Part shown: in pieces, positions 16,826 to 25,392 of the stretch
Layout: every line of letters starts with the position of its first letter
Position numbering within the stretch: position 1 is the stretch's first letter
DNA from: Ardenticatenaceae bacterium
Lineage (GTDB): Bacteria; Chloroflexota; Anaerolineae; Promineifilales; Promineifilaceae
Reading direction: 5' to 3'
DNA: 64,000 nt
Assembly: GCA_020634245.1 (NCBI GenBank)
Contig: JACKCC010000008.1
Location: 186,001-250,000, forward strand
Program-made: the position numbers and the translations under genes
The notes under the pieces: generated by a model
Seen by the model: the letters and a program-made list of their open reading frames with translations, nothing else
Databases searched by the model: none
What the model was told of the DNA's origin: nothing

Positions 16826-17131
16826 TCATCCCAAAATCAAAGCCAGCGGCGCTAAAGCCAGCCCCACCAGGTACACAATACTGGCTCCGGACAACTGCCC
16901 ACGGCCAGCACCAACACCCCCAGGTGCAGGATGGCGAAAAGACGCCACAACGAAAAACGGCCGATAACCGGGCGCGGCCAGCGCTCCGGCGGCGCTTCCC
17001 GCTGGAATAAATGCTGGATTTCATCGAGGATGCGTCCTGGCCCAGCCAGTAGACGACCGCCACCGTAAGGACAGCCACCAATGCCAGAAAAATCACAAAC
17101 GCTACTGGCGGACTGAGTAAAAATCGCTCAT
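16826..17131 (-). pseudogene. Small membrane protein of the hydrogenase operon, frameshifted
   Basis: An ATG at 17131 (MSDF) is followed by a TTTTT run. With one extra T the frame continues as LLSPPVAFVIFLALVAVL and TVAVVYWLG, a membrane helix. Another frame then gives RILDEIQHLFQREAPPERW and FSLWRLFAILHLGVLVLAVG, and a third gives SIVYLVGLALAPLALILG and a stop at 16826. Joined, it makes about 100 residues with three hydrophobic segments. I do not recognise the family. Its place between antiporter-like and NuoB-like genes points to a membrane accessory subunit of the hydrogenase. At least three frame changes in 300 bases suggest sequence errors. Confidence 0.55.
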
Positions 17132-18618
17132 CTCATCCTCCAAAGCGGTCAGCAGCGCCGCCCAGCCGGTTGTGTCAGCCAGCTAACCAGTCCCGGCCAG
17201 AAACCGATGACCACAATGGCACGGCCAGTACGACCAGCGCTATATTCATCGTTACGGGTAAGGAACGGCGTTCCACAGCGTCGTCGTCGTTTCCAGGCGA
17301 TAGGCGGCGTTGATCAGTGGCATGTAATAAACCAGGGACAGCACACTGTTCAAGGCGGCAAACAAGACCAATCCTTCAATAAACGGGTTGTGGGTCTGAA
17401 ACCGGCGGCGAAATTTGCCATTTGGACATGAACCCGGCCAACGGCGGCAGCCCGCCCAGGCTCAACAAAGCCAGACTAAAGGTAAACACGGTCACTGGAT
17501 AACGCCGCGCCGCGCCGGATAATCGCTTATCATCAATGGAGTACGTCGCCGATGGCGATGTGCAGGGCATACAGCAGCGCCCGCGCCAGAAAGGCCAGCC
17601 TTCATCAAACCGTGATTGAGCAGATGGAACAGGCCGCCAGCAGCTCCGGCAGCGGTTCCGGCGTAAAGGGTGATGCCCACACCAACCAACATGTAGCCGA
17701 CGTGAACGAGGCTGGAATAGGCCAGCAGCCGCTTCACCTGGGTCTGGCGCAGGGCCATCAGGTTGCCCACCACCATATTGATTGCGCCAAAGCCCATGAA
17801 GAAAAAGCTCCAGAGGTGGGTGACCACTGTTAACCCGACAACGCCCGCAATAACGCCACCAACCCGGCTTCAATCACCACGCCGGACAACATGGCGCTGA
17901 TGCCGCTGGGCGCTTGCGAATGGGCGTCGGGCAGCCAGGTGTGCAGGGGAACCAGCGCCGCTTTAACGCCAAACCCGATGAGGAAGAGCGCCCCGGCAGC
18001 GAGTAGAATGGTGGGATTGGAAACGGCCGTCTCCCGAATCCGAACCAATTCCAACGTACCCGTCTGAGCCAGTACCAGTCCAATCCCCAGCAGCACCAGC
18101 ACCGAACCGGTGGCGCTCTGCACCAGATATTTGACCCCCGCCTCCAGAGACAACGGCTGCTCCCGGTAAAAAGCGACCAGCAAATAAGAGGAGATGGCCA
18201 TCGCTTCAAACCAGAGCCATAGATTAAACAAATCGGTGGCGCAGCCCAGGCCGATCATCGTGCCCATCATCGCCAGCAGCATGGCGTAATATTTTTCTTC
18301 GCCCTGCTCTCCGGCCAGATAGGGGCCGGAGAAAACGGTGACCAGCGTGCCTAAAGTGAGGGTTACGGCCGTTAACAACAACCCCAGCCCATCCATCGTC
18401 AGCGAAATCGTGCCCCAGGTCAGCGTCAGCTGACCGGCGGCCAACTGGCGCGCCACTAATCCAAACGGCAGCCAGGCCGCCAGCAAAACCACCAGCGCCA
18501 CCACGCGCGGCGGCGACCGGCGCGCCGCCGTCCGGCTCAGATGGCCGCTCAAATAAACCAGGGGCGAAGCGGCCAGCGGCAGCACCAACAGCCAGAAAAA
18601 AGCAGTCATTTCTACCAT
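17132..18618 (-). pseudogene. NuoN/HyfF-like ion-translocating membrane subunit, frameshifted in the 3' part
   Basis: The intact 5' part (18618 to about 17830) encodes an antiporter-like protein from MVEMTAFFWLLVLPLA, with FNLWLWFEAMAISSYLLVAF, AALVPLHTWLPDAHSQAPS and VVIEAGLVALLRALSG. The reading then jumps frame to THLWSFFFMGFGAINMVVGN and AYSSLVHVGYMLVGVG at 17827-17590. It then jumps to LSLGGLPPLAGFMSKWQI near 17440, and to VLSLVYYMPLINAAYRLE near 17330. All pieces belong to one NuoM/NuoN-type pump of about 480-490 residues. Its ATG overlaps the end of the NuoL-like gene by 7 bases. The amino acid conservation between shifts is high, which argues for indel errors and not an old pseudogene. 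Confidence 0.8.
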
Positions 18619-20381
18619 TGCCCACTCCCAATTAAAATCGTTAAAATGAAGATGAAGCCGCCCACAATCCCGGCCACATTCCAGTTCAACTGCCCTGTTT
18701 GTGTCTGGCTTAAAATGGCGGCGCTGCGGCGGGTTCCCTTGATTATTTGCTGATTGAGCCACTCAAAACCCAGGCCAGCGGCGGCAAAATCGCCCAGCAG
18801 TTGCAGGCTGCGGCGCGATCCGGCTAATCGGTTCCACTGCCACCAGACAGCCAGACCCAAAGCGATAACGCCCAGCACAATCCCGGTCGCCGGCGCCGAA
18901 ATGATGTCCAGCACCAGTTGGGGCGTTTGGGCCACTGCCAGATGGTGATAAGGCAGGCTGTCGGCCAGCAGTTTGCTAAACGGACCGGCCAGCAGCCAGG
19001 TAGTCAGGGCGGCGGCGGCCAGCAAACCGAGGGAGATGCGCATGGCGGTAGGGGCGTCGTGAATGCGTTTGGTGACGGCCGTTTCCCCATAAAACACCAT
19101 CGTGACCATCCGCAAGGTATACAGCGCCGTCAAACCCGCGCCCAACACCATCCCGATGTAAGCCCAACGCGGGCCGTCGCGCAGCCCGGCTTCCAGAACC
19201 CATTCCTTGCTGAAAAAGCCGTTGGCGATGGGCAGCCCGGCCAACGCCAGCGCCCCAATCATAAAAACCACGCGCACAAAGGGCATGGACCGCCCCAGCC
19301 CGCCCATTTGGCGCATGTCGCGCGTGCCCACGGCATGAATGACTGCACCCGCGCCCAAAAAGAGCAGCGCCTTGAAGATGGCATGGCTGAACAGGTGGAA
19401 CTGGCTGGCAAAAATGCCGCCCACGCCCACGGCATAAACCATGTAACCCAACTGGCTGATGGTCGAATAAGCCAGCGCCCGCTTCAAATCGGTAGCCACC
19501 AGGGCCATCACTGCCGCCAGCAACGCTGACAACAGACCGACGGTGAGAACGGCCGTTTTCCAACCAGGCACCGCCGCAAATACCGGATAAAACCGGGCCA
19601 GCAAATAAACCCCGGCATTGACCATCGTGGCCGCGTGAATCAGCGCCGACACCGGCGTAGGCGCTTCCATCGCGTCGGGCAGCCAGGTTTGGAAAGGCAC
19701 CTGGGCCGATTTGGCGGCGGCGGCGGCCAGGCAGCCAAACGCTGCCAGACTGAGTGCCGCAGTCGGCAGCGTTTGGGCCTGAGCCAGGAGGGTGTTAATT
19801 TGATAATTGCCTAAATATGCGTAAACGAGCAGCGCCCCGGCCAGCAAACCTACGCCGCCCAACTGGGTGACAATCAAGGCTTTGATGCCGCCGGCCACTG
19901 CTTTGGGATCATCATTGTGGAAGGAAATAAGAGCGTAAGAGCAGAAGGCAGTAATTTCCCAGAAGAAGAACAGGAAAAGCAGGCTGCCGCTCAAGACCAG
20001 CCCGGCCATTGCGCCGATGAACAGCAAGACCAGGGCGTAGTAACGGTTCAACTGGGCTTCACCGTGCATATAATCAATGGAGAAAATCACGGCTAGGCTG
20101 CCAATGACGGTGGCAATCACCGCCAGAGAAACGCCCAACCCATCGGCCACCAGGGTGAAGCTGCCAAAGATGGGGCCGAGAGGGATTTGGGTGACTATTG
20201 CGTCTCCCGCAAATGGCAGCAGCGCCAGCGCCGCCAGCCCCGCAGCAACGGAAAAACCAGCGGCCAGGCCATGCTGCCAGCGCGGATGTTCATCGGCAAC
20301 CGGGAGGTTGCACACCAGCCACACGACCAACGCGCCCAGCCAGGGTAAACCAATCGTAAGCCAGACTAACCAGGTTGCCAT
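18612..20381 (-). CDS. NuoL/HyfB-like antiporter subunit of group 4 hydrogenase
   Basis: A 589-residue multi-pass membrane protein with the proton_antipo_M core: AKSAQVPFQTWLPDAMEAPT with the conserved Lys, VSALIHAATMVNAGVYLLAR, TDLKRALAYSTISQLGYM and LFSHAIFKALLFLGAG. The ATG at 20381 lies one base past the NuoK-like stop; the longer open frame upstream would overlap that gene. NuoL-type subunits move H+ or Na+ when electrons pass through the hydrogenase arm. It has about 14-16 hydrophobic segments and no long lateral helix as clear as in NuoL. Subunit assignment is firm; which ion it moves is unknown. Confidence 0.93.
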   Translation of the reverse strand: MATWLVWLTIGLPWLGALVVWLVCNLPVADEHPRWQHGLAAGFSVAAGLAALALLPFAGDAIVTQIPLGPIFGSFTLVADGLGVSLAVIATVIGSLAVIFSIDYMHGEAQLNRYYALVLLFIGAMAGLVLSGSLLFLFFFWEITAFCSYALISFHNDDPKAVAGGIKALIVTQLGGVGLLAGALLVYAYLGNYQINTLLAQAQTLPTAALSLAAFGCLAAAAAKSAQVPFQTWLPDAMEAPTPVSALIHAATMVNAGVYLLARFYPVFAAVPGWKTAVLTVGLLSALLAAVMALVATDLKRALAYSTISQLGYMVYAVGVGGIFASQFHLFSHAIFKALLFLGAGAVIHAVGTRDMRQMGGLGRSMPFVRVVFMIGALALAGLPIANGFFSKEWVLEAGLRDGPRWAYIGMVLGAGLTALYTLRMVTMVFYGETAVTKRIHDAPTAMRISLGLLAAAALTTWLLAGPFSKLLADSLPYHHLAVAQTPQLVLDIISAPATGIVLGVIALGLAVWWQWNRLAGSRRSLQLLGDFAAAGLGFEWLNQQIIKGTRRSAAILSQTQTGQLNWNVAGIVGGFIFILTILIGSGQW

Positions 20382-20382
20382 T

Positions 20383-20688
20383 TTAGCCTCGCAGCTGTGC
20401 CAGTTCGGTAACGTCCAGCGTTTGCAGCCGTCGTCTGATTTGCACGGCCAAAGCCAGCCCAATCACAGCCACAATCGTGTCGGCGACGATGACGGTGATG
20501 GCCAAACTTTGGCTGAGGTTGATTTGTTGGCTGGCGCTCCCGGCCAACAGCAGGCCCAACACGGCCGCTTTGCCTAAAATTTGCAGGGCGATGACGATTT
20601 TGATTAAGTTACGGCTGATGAGCAGGCCATAAAATCCCACACCCAGCAATCCCAACACGCCTGCCAACCCGACGTTTAACAGTGACAT
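20383..20688 (-). CDS. NuoK/MnhC-like membrane subunit
   Basis: Exactly 101 residues, the usual NuoK size, with three hydrophobic helices. It starts at ATG 20688 (MSLLNVGLAGVLGLLGVGF) after an AGAGGTG Shine-Dalgarno. Family features are GLLISRNLIKIVIALQI and the tail AITVIVADTIVAVIGLALAV. The longer upstream frame covers the intergenic repeat and is unlikely to be translated. It is followed at once by the NuoL-like gene. Its role is ion translocation with the NuoJ-, NuoL- and NuoN-like proteins. Confidence 0.9.
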   Translation of the reverse strand: MSLLNVGLAGVLGLLGVGFYGLLISRNLIKIVIALQILGKAAVLGLLLAGSASQQINLSQSLAITVIVADTIVAVIGLALAVQIRRRLQTLDVTELAQLRG

Positions 20689-20749
20689 ATACACCTCTGT
20701 GAACGGTAATCGGTAAACGGTAATCCGATTACTGTTTACTGTTAACCGA

Positions 20750-21292
20750 TTACGGCATGGCCTTGTGCTGCATTTCCAGCAGTTCGCGGTCGCGGCGGGC
20801 GGCAACTTCGGCAGCAACGGCCTGATCCAGCGGCGCTTTGGTTTCGGCCAGCAGGCCCAGCAGACCCAGTACGCCGGCGAAAATCAAAACTAGCTGCACC
20901 AGCATGTCCATACCTCGCTGCTGCCAGAGGAGTTCGGGTAACGGCCGTTCTATCACCCCACCACCCCATCCAACCAGCGGCCAGGCCAGCCAGCCCAGCA
21001 AAATGATGCTGACCAGCGCCAGTCCCCAGGCCAGCGGTTGGGGCACGTGGGGCCGGGCTACCGCAATTTCTTCTCCGGCCACGCTGATGGCAAAGACAAA
21101 CAGCACCGTCACCAGCCCGGCGCCCACGCTCAATTCAATTGCTGCCACGTAAGGCGCGCCCAGCCGGTAAAAGAAAATAGCCAGCAGCGCACTGATGCCT
21201 GCCAGCCACAGCGCGGCCGGAATCAGCCGTCGCGCCCGAATCGCCTGCACCGCAAACACCAGCATTGTCAAGATAAGTAACAGATCAAGCAT
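20750..21292 (-). CDS. NuoJ/MbhD-MnhB-like membrane subunit
   Basis: A 180-residue protein whose N-terminal 75 residues match the DUF4040/MbhD type: RARRLIPAALWLAGISALLA then YVAAIELSVGAGLVTVLFVF. The following part has helices near 87-108 and 130-148, with a basic tail. This is the Mrp/Mbh-like module that joins antiporter subunits to group 4 hydrogenases. Its ATG overlaps the pentapeptide gene by 8 bases, so the two are translationally coupled. The 60 bases to the NuoK-like gene hold GGTAATCGG-type direct repeats resembling those at 1712-1752. Confidence 0.85.
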   Translation of the reverse strand: MLDLLLILTMLVFAVQAIRARRLIPAALWLAGISALLAIFFYRLGAPYVAAIELSVGAGLVTVLFVFAISVAGEEIAVARPHVPQPLAWGLALVSIILLGWLAWPLVGWGGGVIERPLPELLWQQRGMDMLVQLVLIFAGVLGLLGLLAETKAPLDQAVAAEVAARRDRELLEMQHKAMP

Positions 21293-21860
21293 GAACTTCC
21301 CCTGTTTCCATCAGACTCGCACCTAGCGCCTGACCTTCGCGATACCTTTCCAGCGGAATGCCCATGAATTCGGCCATCGCTTCTTCGCTGTCCACATTCA
21401 CCCGGCCCCAACGGGCAAAGTCGATGTCACCGGACAGGTTGTAACGGCCGTCATAGGTCTCACCATCTGGCATAATTGCGCCCCACAACCGTTTCACCCT
21501 GGCCAACTGCGAATGCGTCAAATTGTGGGCATTCGTCATATCCGCCTTGAACAAATCTGCATCACTCAAATTGGCCATACTCAGGTTTGCGCTCTGCAAA
21601 TTAGCCCGCGTCAGTTTAGCGCCTTTCAAATTGGCCATACTCAGGTCAGCATTTTGCAAATGAGCCTGGTGAAAATCCACCCTGGCTAAATTCGCGCCCA
21701 GTAAGTCAGCCCCTTCCATGTGGACGTGACAAAGCGGTACGCCAACCAAAGATCCATCACTCAGCCAGCCCTGCACACGCAGTTCCTCAACGGCTTGCAG
21801 AACCCGTTTATTATCCGGGCTGCTTAACCGGCGTATCAATTCCATGATTTTTGCCATCAC
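21285..21860 (-). CDS. Pentapeptide-repeat protein at the head of the hydrogenase operon
   Basis: A 191-residue protein. Residues 50-115 form about 12 A(D/N)LxxAN-type pentapeptides (ADLLGANLARVDF, NADLSMANLKGAKL, SANLSMANLSDADL), which fold as a right-handed beta-helix. Flanking parts are an N-terminal helical region (MELIRRLSSPDNKRVLQAV) and a C-terminal region with LSGDIDFARWGRV. Pentapeptide proteins have many roles and no catalytic residues are seen. The 8-base overlap with the NuoJ-like gene suggests it is made together with the hydrogenase and may aid assembly or anchoring, but that is inference. Confidence 0.85.
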   Translation of the reverse strand: MMAKIMELIRRLSSPDNKRVLQAVEELRVQGWLSDGSLVGVPLCHVHMEGADLLGANLARVDFHQAHLQNADLSMANLKGAKLTRANLQSANLSMANLSDADLFKADMTNAHNLTHSQLARVKRLWGAIMPDGETYDGRYNLSGDIDFARWGRVNVDSEEAMAEFMGIPLERYREGQALGASLMETGEVHA

Positions 21861-21881
21861 AAGCCTCCTTCAAAAATGGGA

Positions 21882-22093
21882 GTGCGGACAGCTCGTCCGC
21901 CCTTCAAACAACCACTAATTCACCCTATTCTGTACCGATCAGTGTAGATGCACCGGGTAACAAACCCGGTCGTCAGGTGGTAACAAGCCGGTAACAAAAA
22001 ATCGCCTGTTTTTAGGAATCACTGCTGCCTGAGCTTGTCGTGTTGCCTGAGCTTGTCGAAGGCAAGCCGGGCTTCGACAGGCTCAGCCCTCGA
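21882..22093. repeat. Intergenic hairpins: GCGGACnnnnnGTCCGC and CTGAGCTTGTCGAAGG types
   Basis: At 21884-21900, GCGGAC pairs with GTCCGC. At about 22028-22090, CCTGAGCTTGTCGAAGGC faces GCTTCGACAGGCTCAG, a widely seen noncoding hairpin type, with a partial extra copy. They lie between the operon head and the end of the sensor kinase gene at 22129. The operon promoter is expected between 21861 and about 22000. Confidence 0.7.
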
Positions 22094-22128
22094 TAGCAAT
22101 TGGAAATTTAGGTTTGAACAAGGAGTGA

Positions 22129-23754
22129 TTATTGGTGGTGGTTGCGGGCGACAGGCAGTGTAAACCAAAAAACAGAGCCGCTGCCAGTTCGGGAGCTGCC
22201 TGTTCGAGATTCAACACCGACTTGCCCCCTGTGCTCGGTGATGATGGCTTTAACGACCCACAATCCCAGCCCTACACCGTACTGAGCAGCATTGGGCGTA
22301 TCAAAGCGGGCAAAGCGATGGAACAACTGCTCGCGTACAGTTGGTGAAATGCCCGGCCCTTGATCGGCCACGGCTACCTTGACCTGGCCGTTTCCTGTCA
22401 GACTAACCGTAATTTCAATGGTTTCGGCCATGGGGCCGTACTTGCTGGCGTTGGAAAGCAGGTTGACCAGAACCTGAGTCAGGCGCGGCGGATCGCCTTG
22501 TACCAGCGGCAAGGGAGTCGGGTAGTTGACGATGAGTTTTTGCTGGCGGCGGTCGAGCAAGGGCTGCATGATGCGTATGGCATCGTCGATCACGTCGTTG
22601 AGTTCGGTTGGTTCGGGCCGGATGGCAAAATGCCCAGCTTCGATGCTGATGCTTTCTAGCAGGTTATCGATTAACGTTTGCAAGCCGGTGACGCTCATGT
22701 GGATGGCGTGCAATAGGGAATTGATTTCGTCGCGGGACAAATGAGCGGCTTCGGTGACCAGGTATTCGACAGAAGCGCGCAGCGCCGACAACGGTGTGCG
22801 AAATTCATGGGTGATGTTGGCCAGAAAGTAGGAGCGTAGATGCTGCACAGCTTCTTCTTTGGCGGCGTTGCGCAGCAATACGGAGGCGATGGAGCCGGCT
22901 GCGGCGACGAATAAAGTGCTGCCGATTAACGTGAGCAAAACGCGGCGGCGAGCAGTGATCAATCCGGTTACTGGCAAGGCGGTTTCTGCCAGTGCGGCCG
23001 TTTCGCCATTTGCCTGGTGTAAAGGGAAGAGTGTAGTGTAGTAATAACGGCCGTTCACCACCAAAACATTCGTTGCCACCCTGTCCGCAGCCATCACCTG
23101 TTCGACAAGTGCAGCATCGACAACCGGATCAACATCGATCAGACTGCTGGACAGGCGACGGCCGTTTACCACCACACTCTGCTCCAACCCGGATTCATCG
23201 GCTAGCTGTTTTTCAAAACTTTCGTCAAAAACGACGCCAACTGTGATGTAACCCAGCAGGCTGCCGGTTTGGTTGTCCAGGATGGATCGGCCGGTTAGCA
23301 AGGCAAGCTGCGGCGGCGGGCCGGGCAGCAAGCAAAAATCGGCCGGTTGAAGCATGGGAGACGGTGGACAGATGACGGCCGTTTCCCCATTCGTAAACGG
23401 CTGCCCGGCGGTATCGTAGACAATGAGGATGTCAGCTTCGGCTTCGGTTTGATACGGCCGTAAATAATCCAGCAGCGCCACCCCGTCACCCTCCTGCAGA
23501 AGCCGCTGCAACGTCGGCCGCTGCGCCGTCAACGCCGCCAGATTATCCAGACGAACCTTTTCCGCATTTAGAAAAGCATTGACGACATGCTCCCCTTCGG
23601 CTGCCCGCACCCAGGCCTGCTGCTCTAATTCACTGTTGATCAACCAGTAAGACAACGCCCCAGAAGCCAGCGTCGTGACCAGGATGATGGAGACAAAAGT
23701 GACAATGATGCGCGACGATAAGCGCTGACCAATCGTTTGTTTTTCCTGACGCAC
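22129..23754 (-). CDS. Membrane sensor histidine kinase next to the pst operon (PhoR-like role)
   Basis: A 541-residue kinase with a GTG start 2 bases after the regulator stop. A transmembrane helix (residues 15-38) is followed by an extracytoplasmic sensor of about 235 residues and a second helix near 275-300 (LLTLIGSTLFVAAAGSIASV). The HisKA domain has the phosphorylated His in FLANITHEFRTPLSALRA. HATPase boxes are NLLSNASKYGP, DQGPGISP and YGVGLGLWVVKAI. PhoR usually has a PAS domain and short loops; this one has a larger Cache-like sensor, so the phosphate role rests on position alone. Confidence 0.85.
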   Translation of the reverse strand: MRQEKQTIGQRLSSRIIVTFVSIILVTTLASGALSYWLINSELEQQAWVRAAEGEHVVNAFLNAEKVRLDNLAALTAQRPTLQRLLQEGDGVALLDYLRPYQTEAEADILIVYDTAGQPFTNGETAVICPPSPMLQPADFCLLPGPPPQLALLTGRSILDNQTGSLLGYITVGVVFDESFEKQLADESGLEQSVVVNGRRLSSSLIDVDPVVDAALVEQVMAADRVATNVLVVNGRYYYTTLFPLHQANGETAALAETALPVTGLITARRRVLLTLIGSTLFVAAAGSIASVLLRNAAKEEAVQHLRSYFLANITHEFRTPLSALRASVEYLVTEAAHLSRDEINSLLHAIHMSVTGLQTLIDNLLESISIEAGHFAIRPEPTELNDVIDDAIRIMQPLLDRRQQKLIVNYPTPLPLVQGDPPRLTQVLVNLLSNASKYGPMAETIEITVSLTGNGQVKVAVADQGPGISPTVREQLFHRFARFDTPNAAQYGVGLGLWVVKAIITEHRGQVGVESRTGSSRTGSGSVFWFTLPVARNHHQ

Positions 23755-23756
23755 AG

Positions 23757-24440
23757 TTACGACCTGTCACACACAAAAGAATAACCCACGCCGGGCACCG
23801 TTTCCAGATACTGTGGCTGCGACGGGTCCCGCTCCACCTTGCGCCGCAGCCGGTAGACCAGTTGTTTCAACATACTCCGATCCCCTCCTGACACACCCCA
23901 AATATATTCAATCAGCCGCTCAGTCGTCAACACCTGGCCGCAGTTGCTCATCAAAATTTCCAGCAGGCGGGCTTCTAGCCGCGTCAATGTTGCCAACACT
24001 TTTTCGCCGCGGCACAATTCCAGGCGGGGTATATCCAAAACCAAATCGTCCACGACGACGGGGCCAGGTGTGACCGGTGGTGCGCCGGAACGGCGCAAAA
24101 CAGCCTCGACGCGTGCCACCACCTGCCGGGGGCTGAACGGTTTGACCACGTAATCATCGGCTCCCAGATTCAGCCCCTGCACCACGTCATCATCTTCATT
24201 GCGCACAGTCAGCATGACGATGGGCGTGTCATCCTCGGCCCGAATCCGGCGGCAAACCGCAAATCCATCCAACTTGGGCAAATTCAAATCCAAAATGATG
24301 ACATCGGGGGTTTCGCTGCGCCAGCGTTCCAGAGCAGTCTGGCCATCGTGGGCCAGGATTGTTTCAAAACCGGCTCGGCCTAAAGTGAAAGCAACGACAT
24401 CAGCCAGGGCCAGATCATCATCCACAATAAGCGCTTTCAT
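23757..24440 (-). CDS. OmpR/PhoB-type response regulator
   Basis: A 227-residue regulator: receiver at residues 1-115 with VDDDLALADV, phosphoacceptor Asp in VIILDLNLPKLDG and Lys in DDYVVKPFSPRQV; then a winged-helix DNA-binding domain (LTRLEARLLEILMSNCGQVL, SMLKQLVYRLRRKVERD, VPGVGYSFVCD). It precedes its kinase by 2 bases and follows pstSCAB on the same strand, so it probably controls phosphate uptake genes. No Pho box could be confirmed by eye. Confidence 0.9.
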   Translation of the reverse strand: MKALIVDDDLALADVVAFTLGRAGFETILAHDGQTALERWRSETPDVIILDLNLPKLDGFAVCRRIRAEDDTPIVMLTVRNEDDDVVQGLNLGADDYVVKPFSPRQVVARVEAVLRRSGAPPVTPGPVVVDDLVLDIPRLELCRGEKVLATLTRLEARLLEILMSNCGQVLTTERLIEYIWGVSGGDRSMLKQLVYRLRRKVERDPSQPQYLETVPGVGYSFVCDRS

Positions 24441-24511
24441 CTTTTGCCTCTTTACAAGACATTCCCGCTCTCTGTTAACAGTATACCACTATTACGGCTT
24501 GTAATGATATG

Positions 24512-24573
24512 GGAGCGCGGACATCTTGTCCGCAGTAGGTTGCAGTGGGCGGGCAAGCTGCCAGCGCTCCGGT
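24512..24573. repeat. GCGGACATCTTGTCCGC hairpin and following repeat
   Basis: A perfect hairpin (GCGGACA/TGTCCGC around TCT) at 24517-24533 is followed by GGCGGGCAAGCTGCC. The whole block GGGAGCGCGGACA...AGCGCTCC is an imperfect palindrome. Related copies are at 21877-21900 and, inside coding sequence, at 16281-16300. It lies between pstB and the regulator gene. Confidence 0.7.
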
Positions 24574-24578
24574 TGTGT

Positions 24579-25337
24579 CTAGCCAATATCGCCAGCCAGG
24601 TATGCACGGGTCCGCTCGTCACGAGGGGCGTTAAACAATTGGGCCGCCGGGCCGGCTTCGACCAGTTCGCCCATCCACATGAAAATGATGGTGTCGGCCA
24701 GACGATGGGCCTGCCGCAGCATGTGGGTGACGACGACGATGGTCGTGGCCTGCTTGAGAGACTGGAGTTGGGCTTCGACGCTTTGGGCAGAAATGGGGTC
24801 GAGGGCCGAGGTAGCCTCGTCACAGAGCAAGACCTCCGGTTCAACGGCCAGAGCGCGGGCCAGGCAGAGACGCTGCTGCTGGCCGGTGGAGAGGCTGGCA
24901 GCCGGCGTGCGCAGGCGGTCTTTAACTTCTTCCCACAATCCGGCAGCCTGTAAATTTTGCTCAACGATGGCGTCCAGGTTACGGCCGTTCCGCAAGCCAT
25001 GAATCCGCGGACCATAAGCCACATTTTCGTAAATCGACATCGGCAGCGGGAATGGTTTAGGGGCCAGAAGCCCTACCCGCGCCCGTAGTTCGGTCACGTC
25101 AATACCGGGGCCGTAAATATCCACCCCATCAACCAGAACCTTCCCTCGCACCCGAACACGCGGCGTTTCCTCCAGCAGCCGGTTGAGGCAGCGCAGCAAA
25201 GTCGTCTTGCCGCAGCCGGACGGGCCGATAATGGCGGTGATGCCTTGGGCCGGGATGTCCATGCTGATGTTTTTCAACGAGTGCGCCTCGCCGTACCAGA
25301 CGTTCAGGTCTTGAAGTTGGATGTAAGATTGCTGCAT
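24579..25337 (-). CDS. pstB: Phosphate ABC transporter ATP-binding protein
   Basis: A 252-residue ATPase: Walker A GPSGCGKTT near residue 38, Q loop in RVGLLAPKPFPLP, signature LSTGQQQRLCLARAL (PstB usually has LSGGQQQR), Walker B VLLCDEATSALDP, and switch His in VVVTHMLRQAHR. It powers phosphate import through PstA and PstC. The start ATG has AGGAG 5 bases upstream. It is the last transport gene of pstSCAB. The phosphate assignment also rests on PstS and on the CLNRL region typical of PstB. Confidence 0.93.
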   Translation of the reverse strand: MQQSYIQLQDLNVWYGEAHSLKNISMDIPAQGITAIIGPSGCGKTTLLRCLNRLLEETPRVRVRGKVLVDGVDIYGPGIDVTELRARVGLLAPKPFPLPMSIYENVAYGPRIHGLRNGRNLDAIVEQNLQAAGLWEEVKDRLRTPAASLSTGQQQRLCLARALAVEPEVLLCDEATSALDPISAQSVEAQLQSLKQATTIVVVTHMLRQAHRLADTIIFMWMGELVEAGPAAQLFNAPRDERTRAYLAGDIG

Positions 25338-25356
25338 TAATTACTCCTACGCAAAA

Positions 25357-25383
25357 GTAGAGCGATTTGGCAAATCGCTTTAC
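25357..25383. repeat. Third copy of the AAATCGC palindrome
   Basis: GTAGAGCGATTTGGCAAATCGCTTTAC-type palindrome in the pstA-pstB gap, related to the copies at 13527-13680. It sits just before the pstB Shine-Dalgarno. Confidence 0.7.
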
Positions 25384-25392
25384 AAAATCGGG

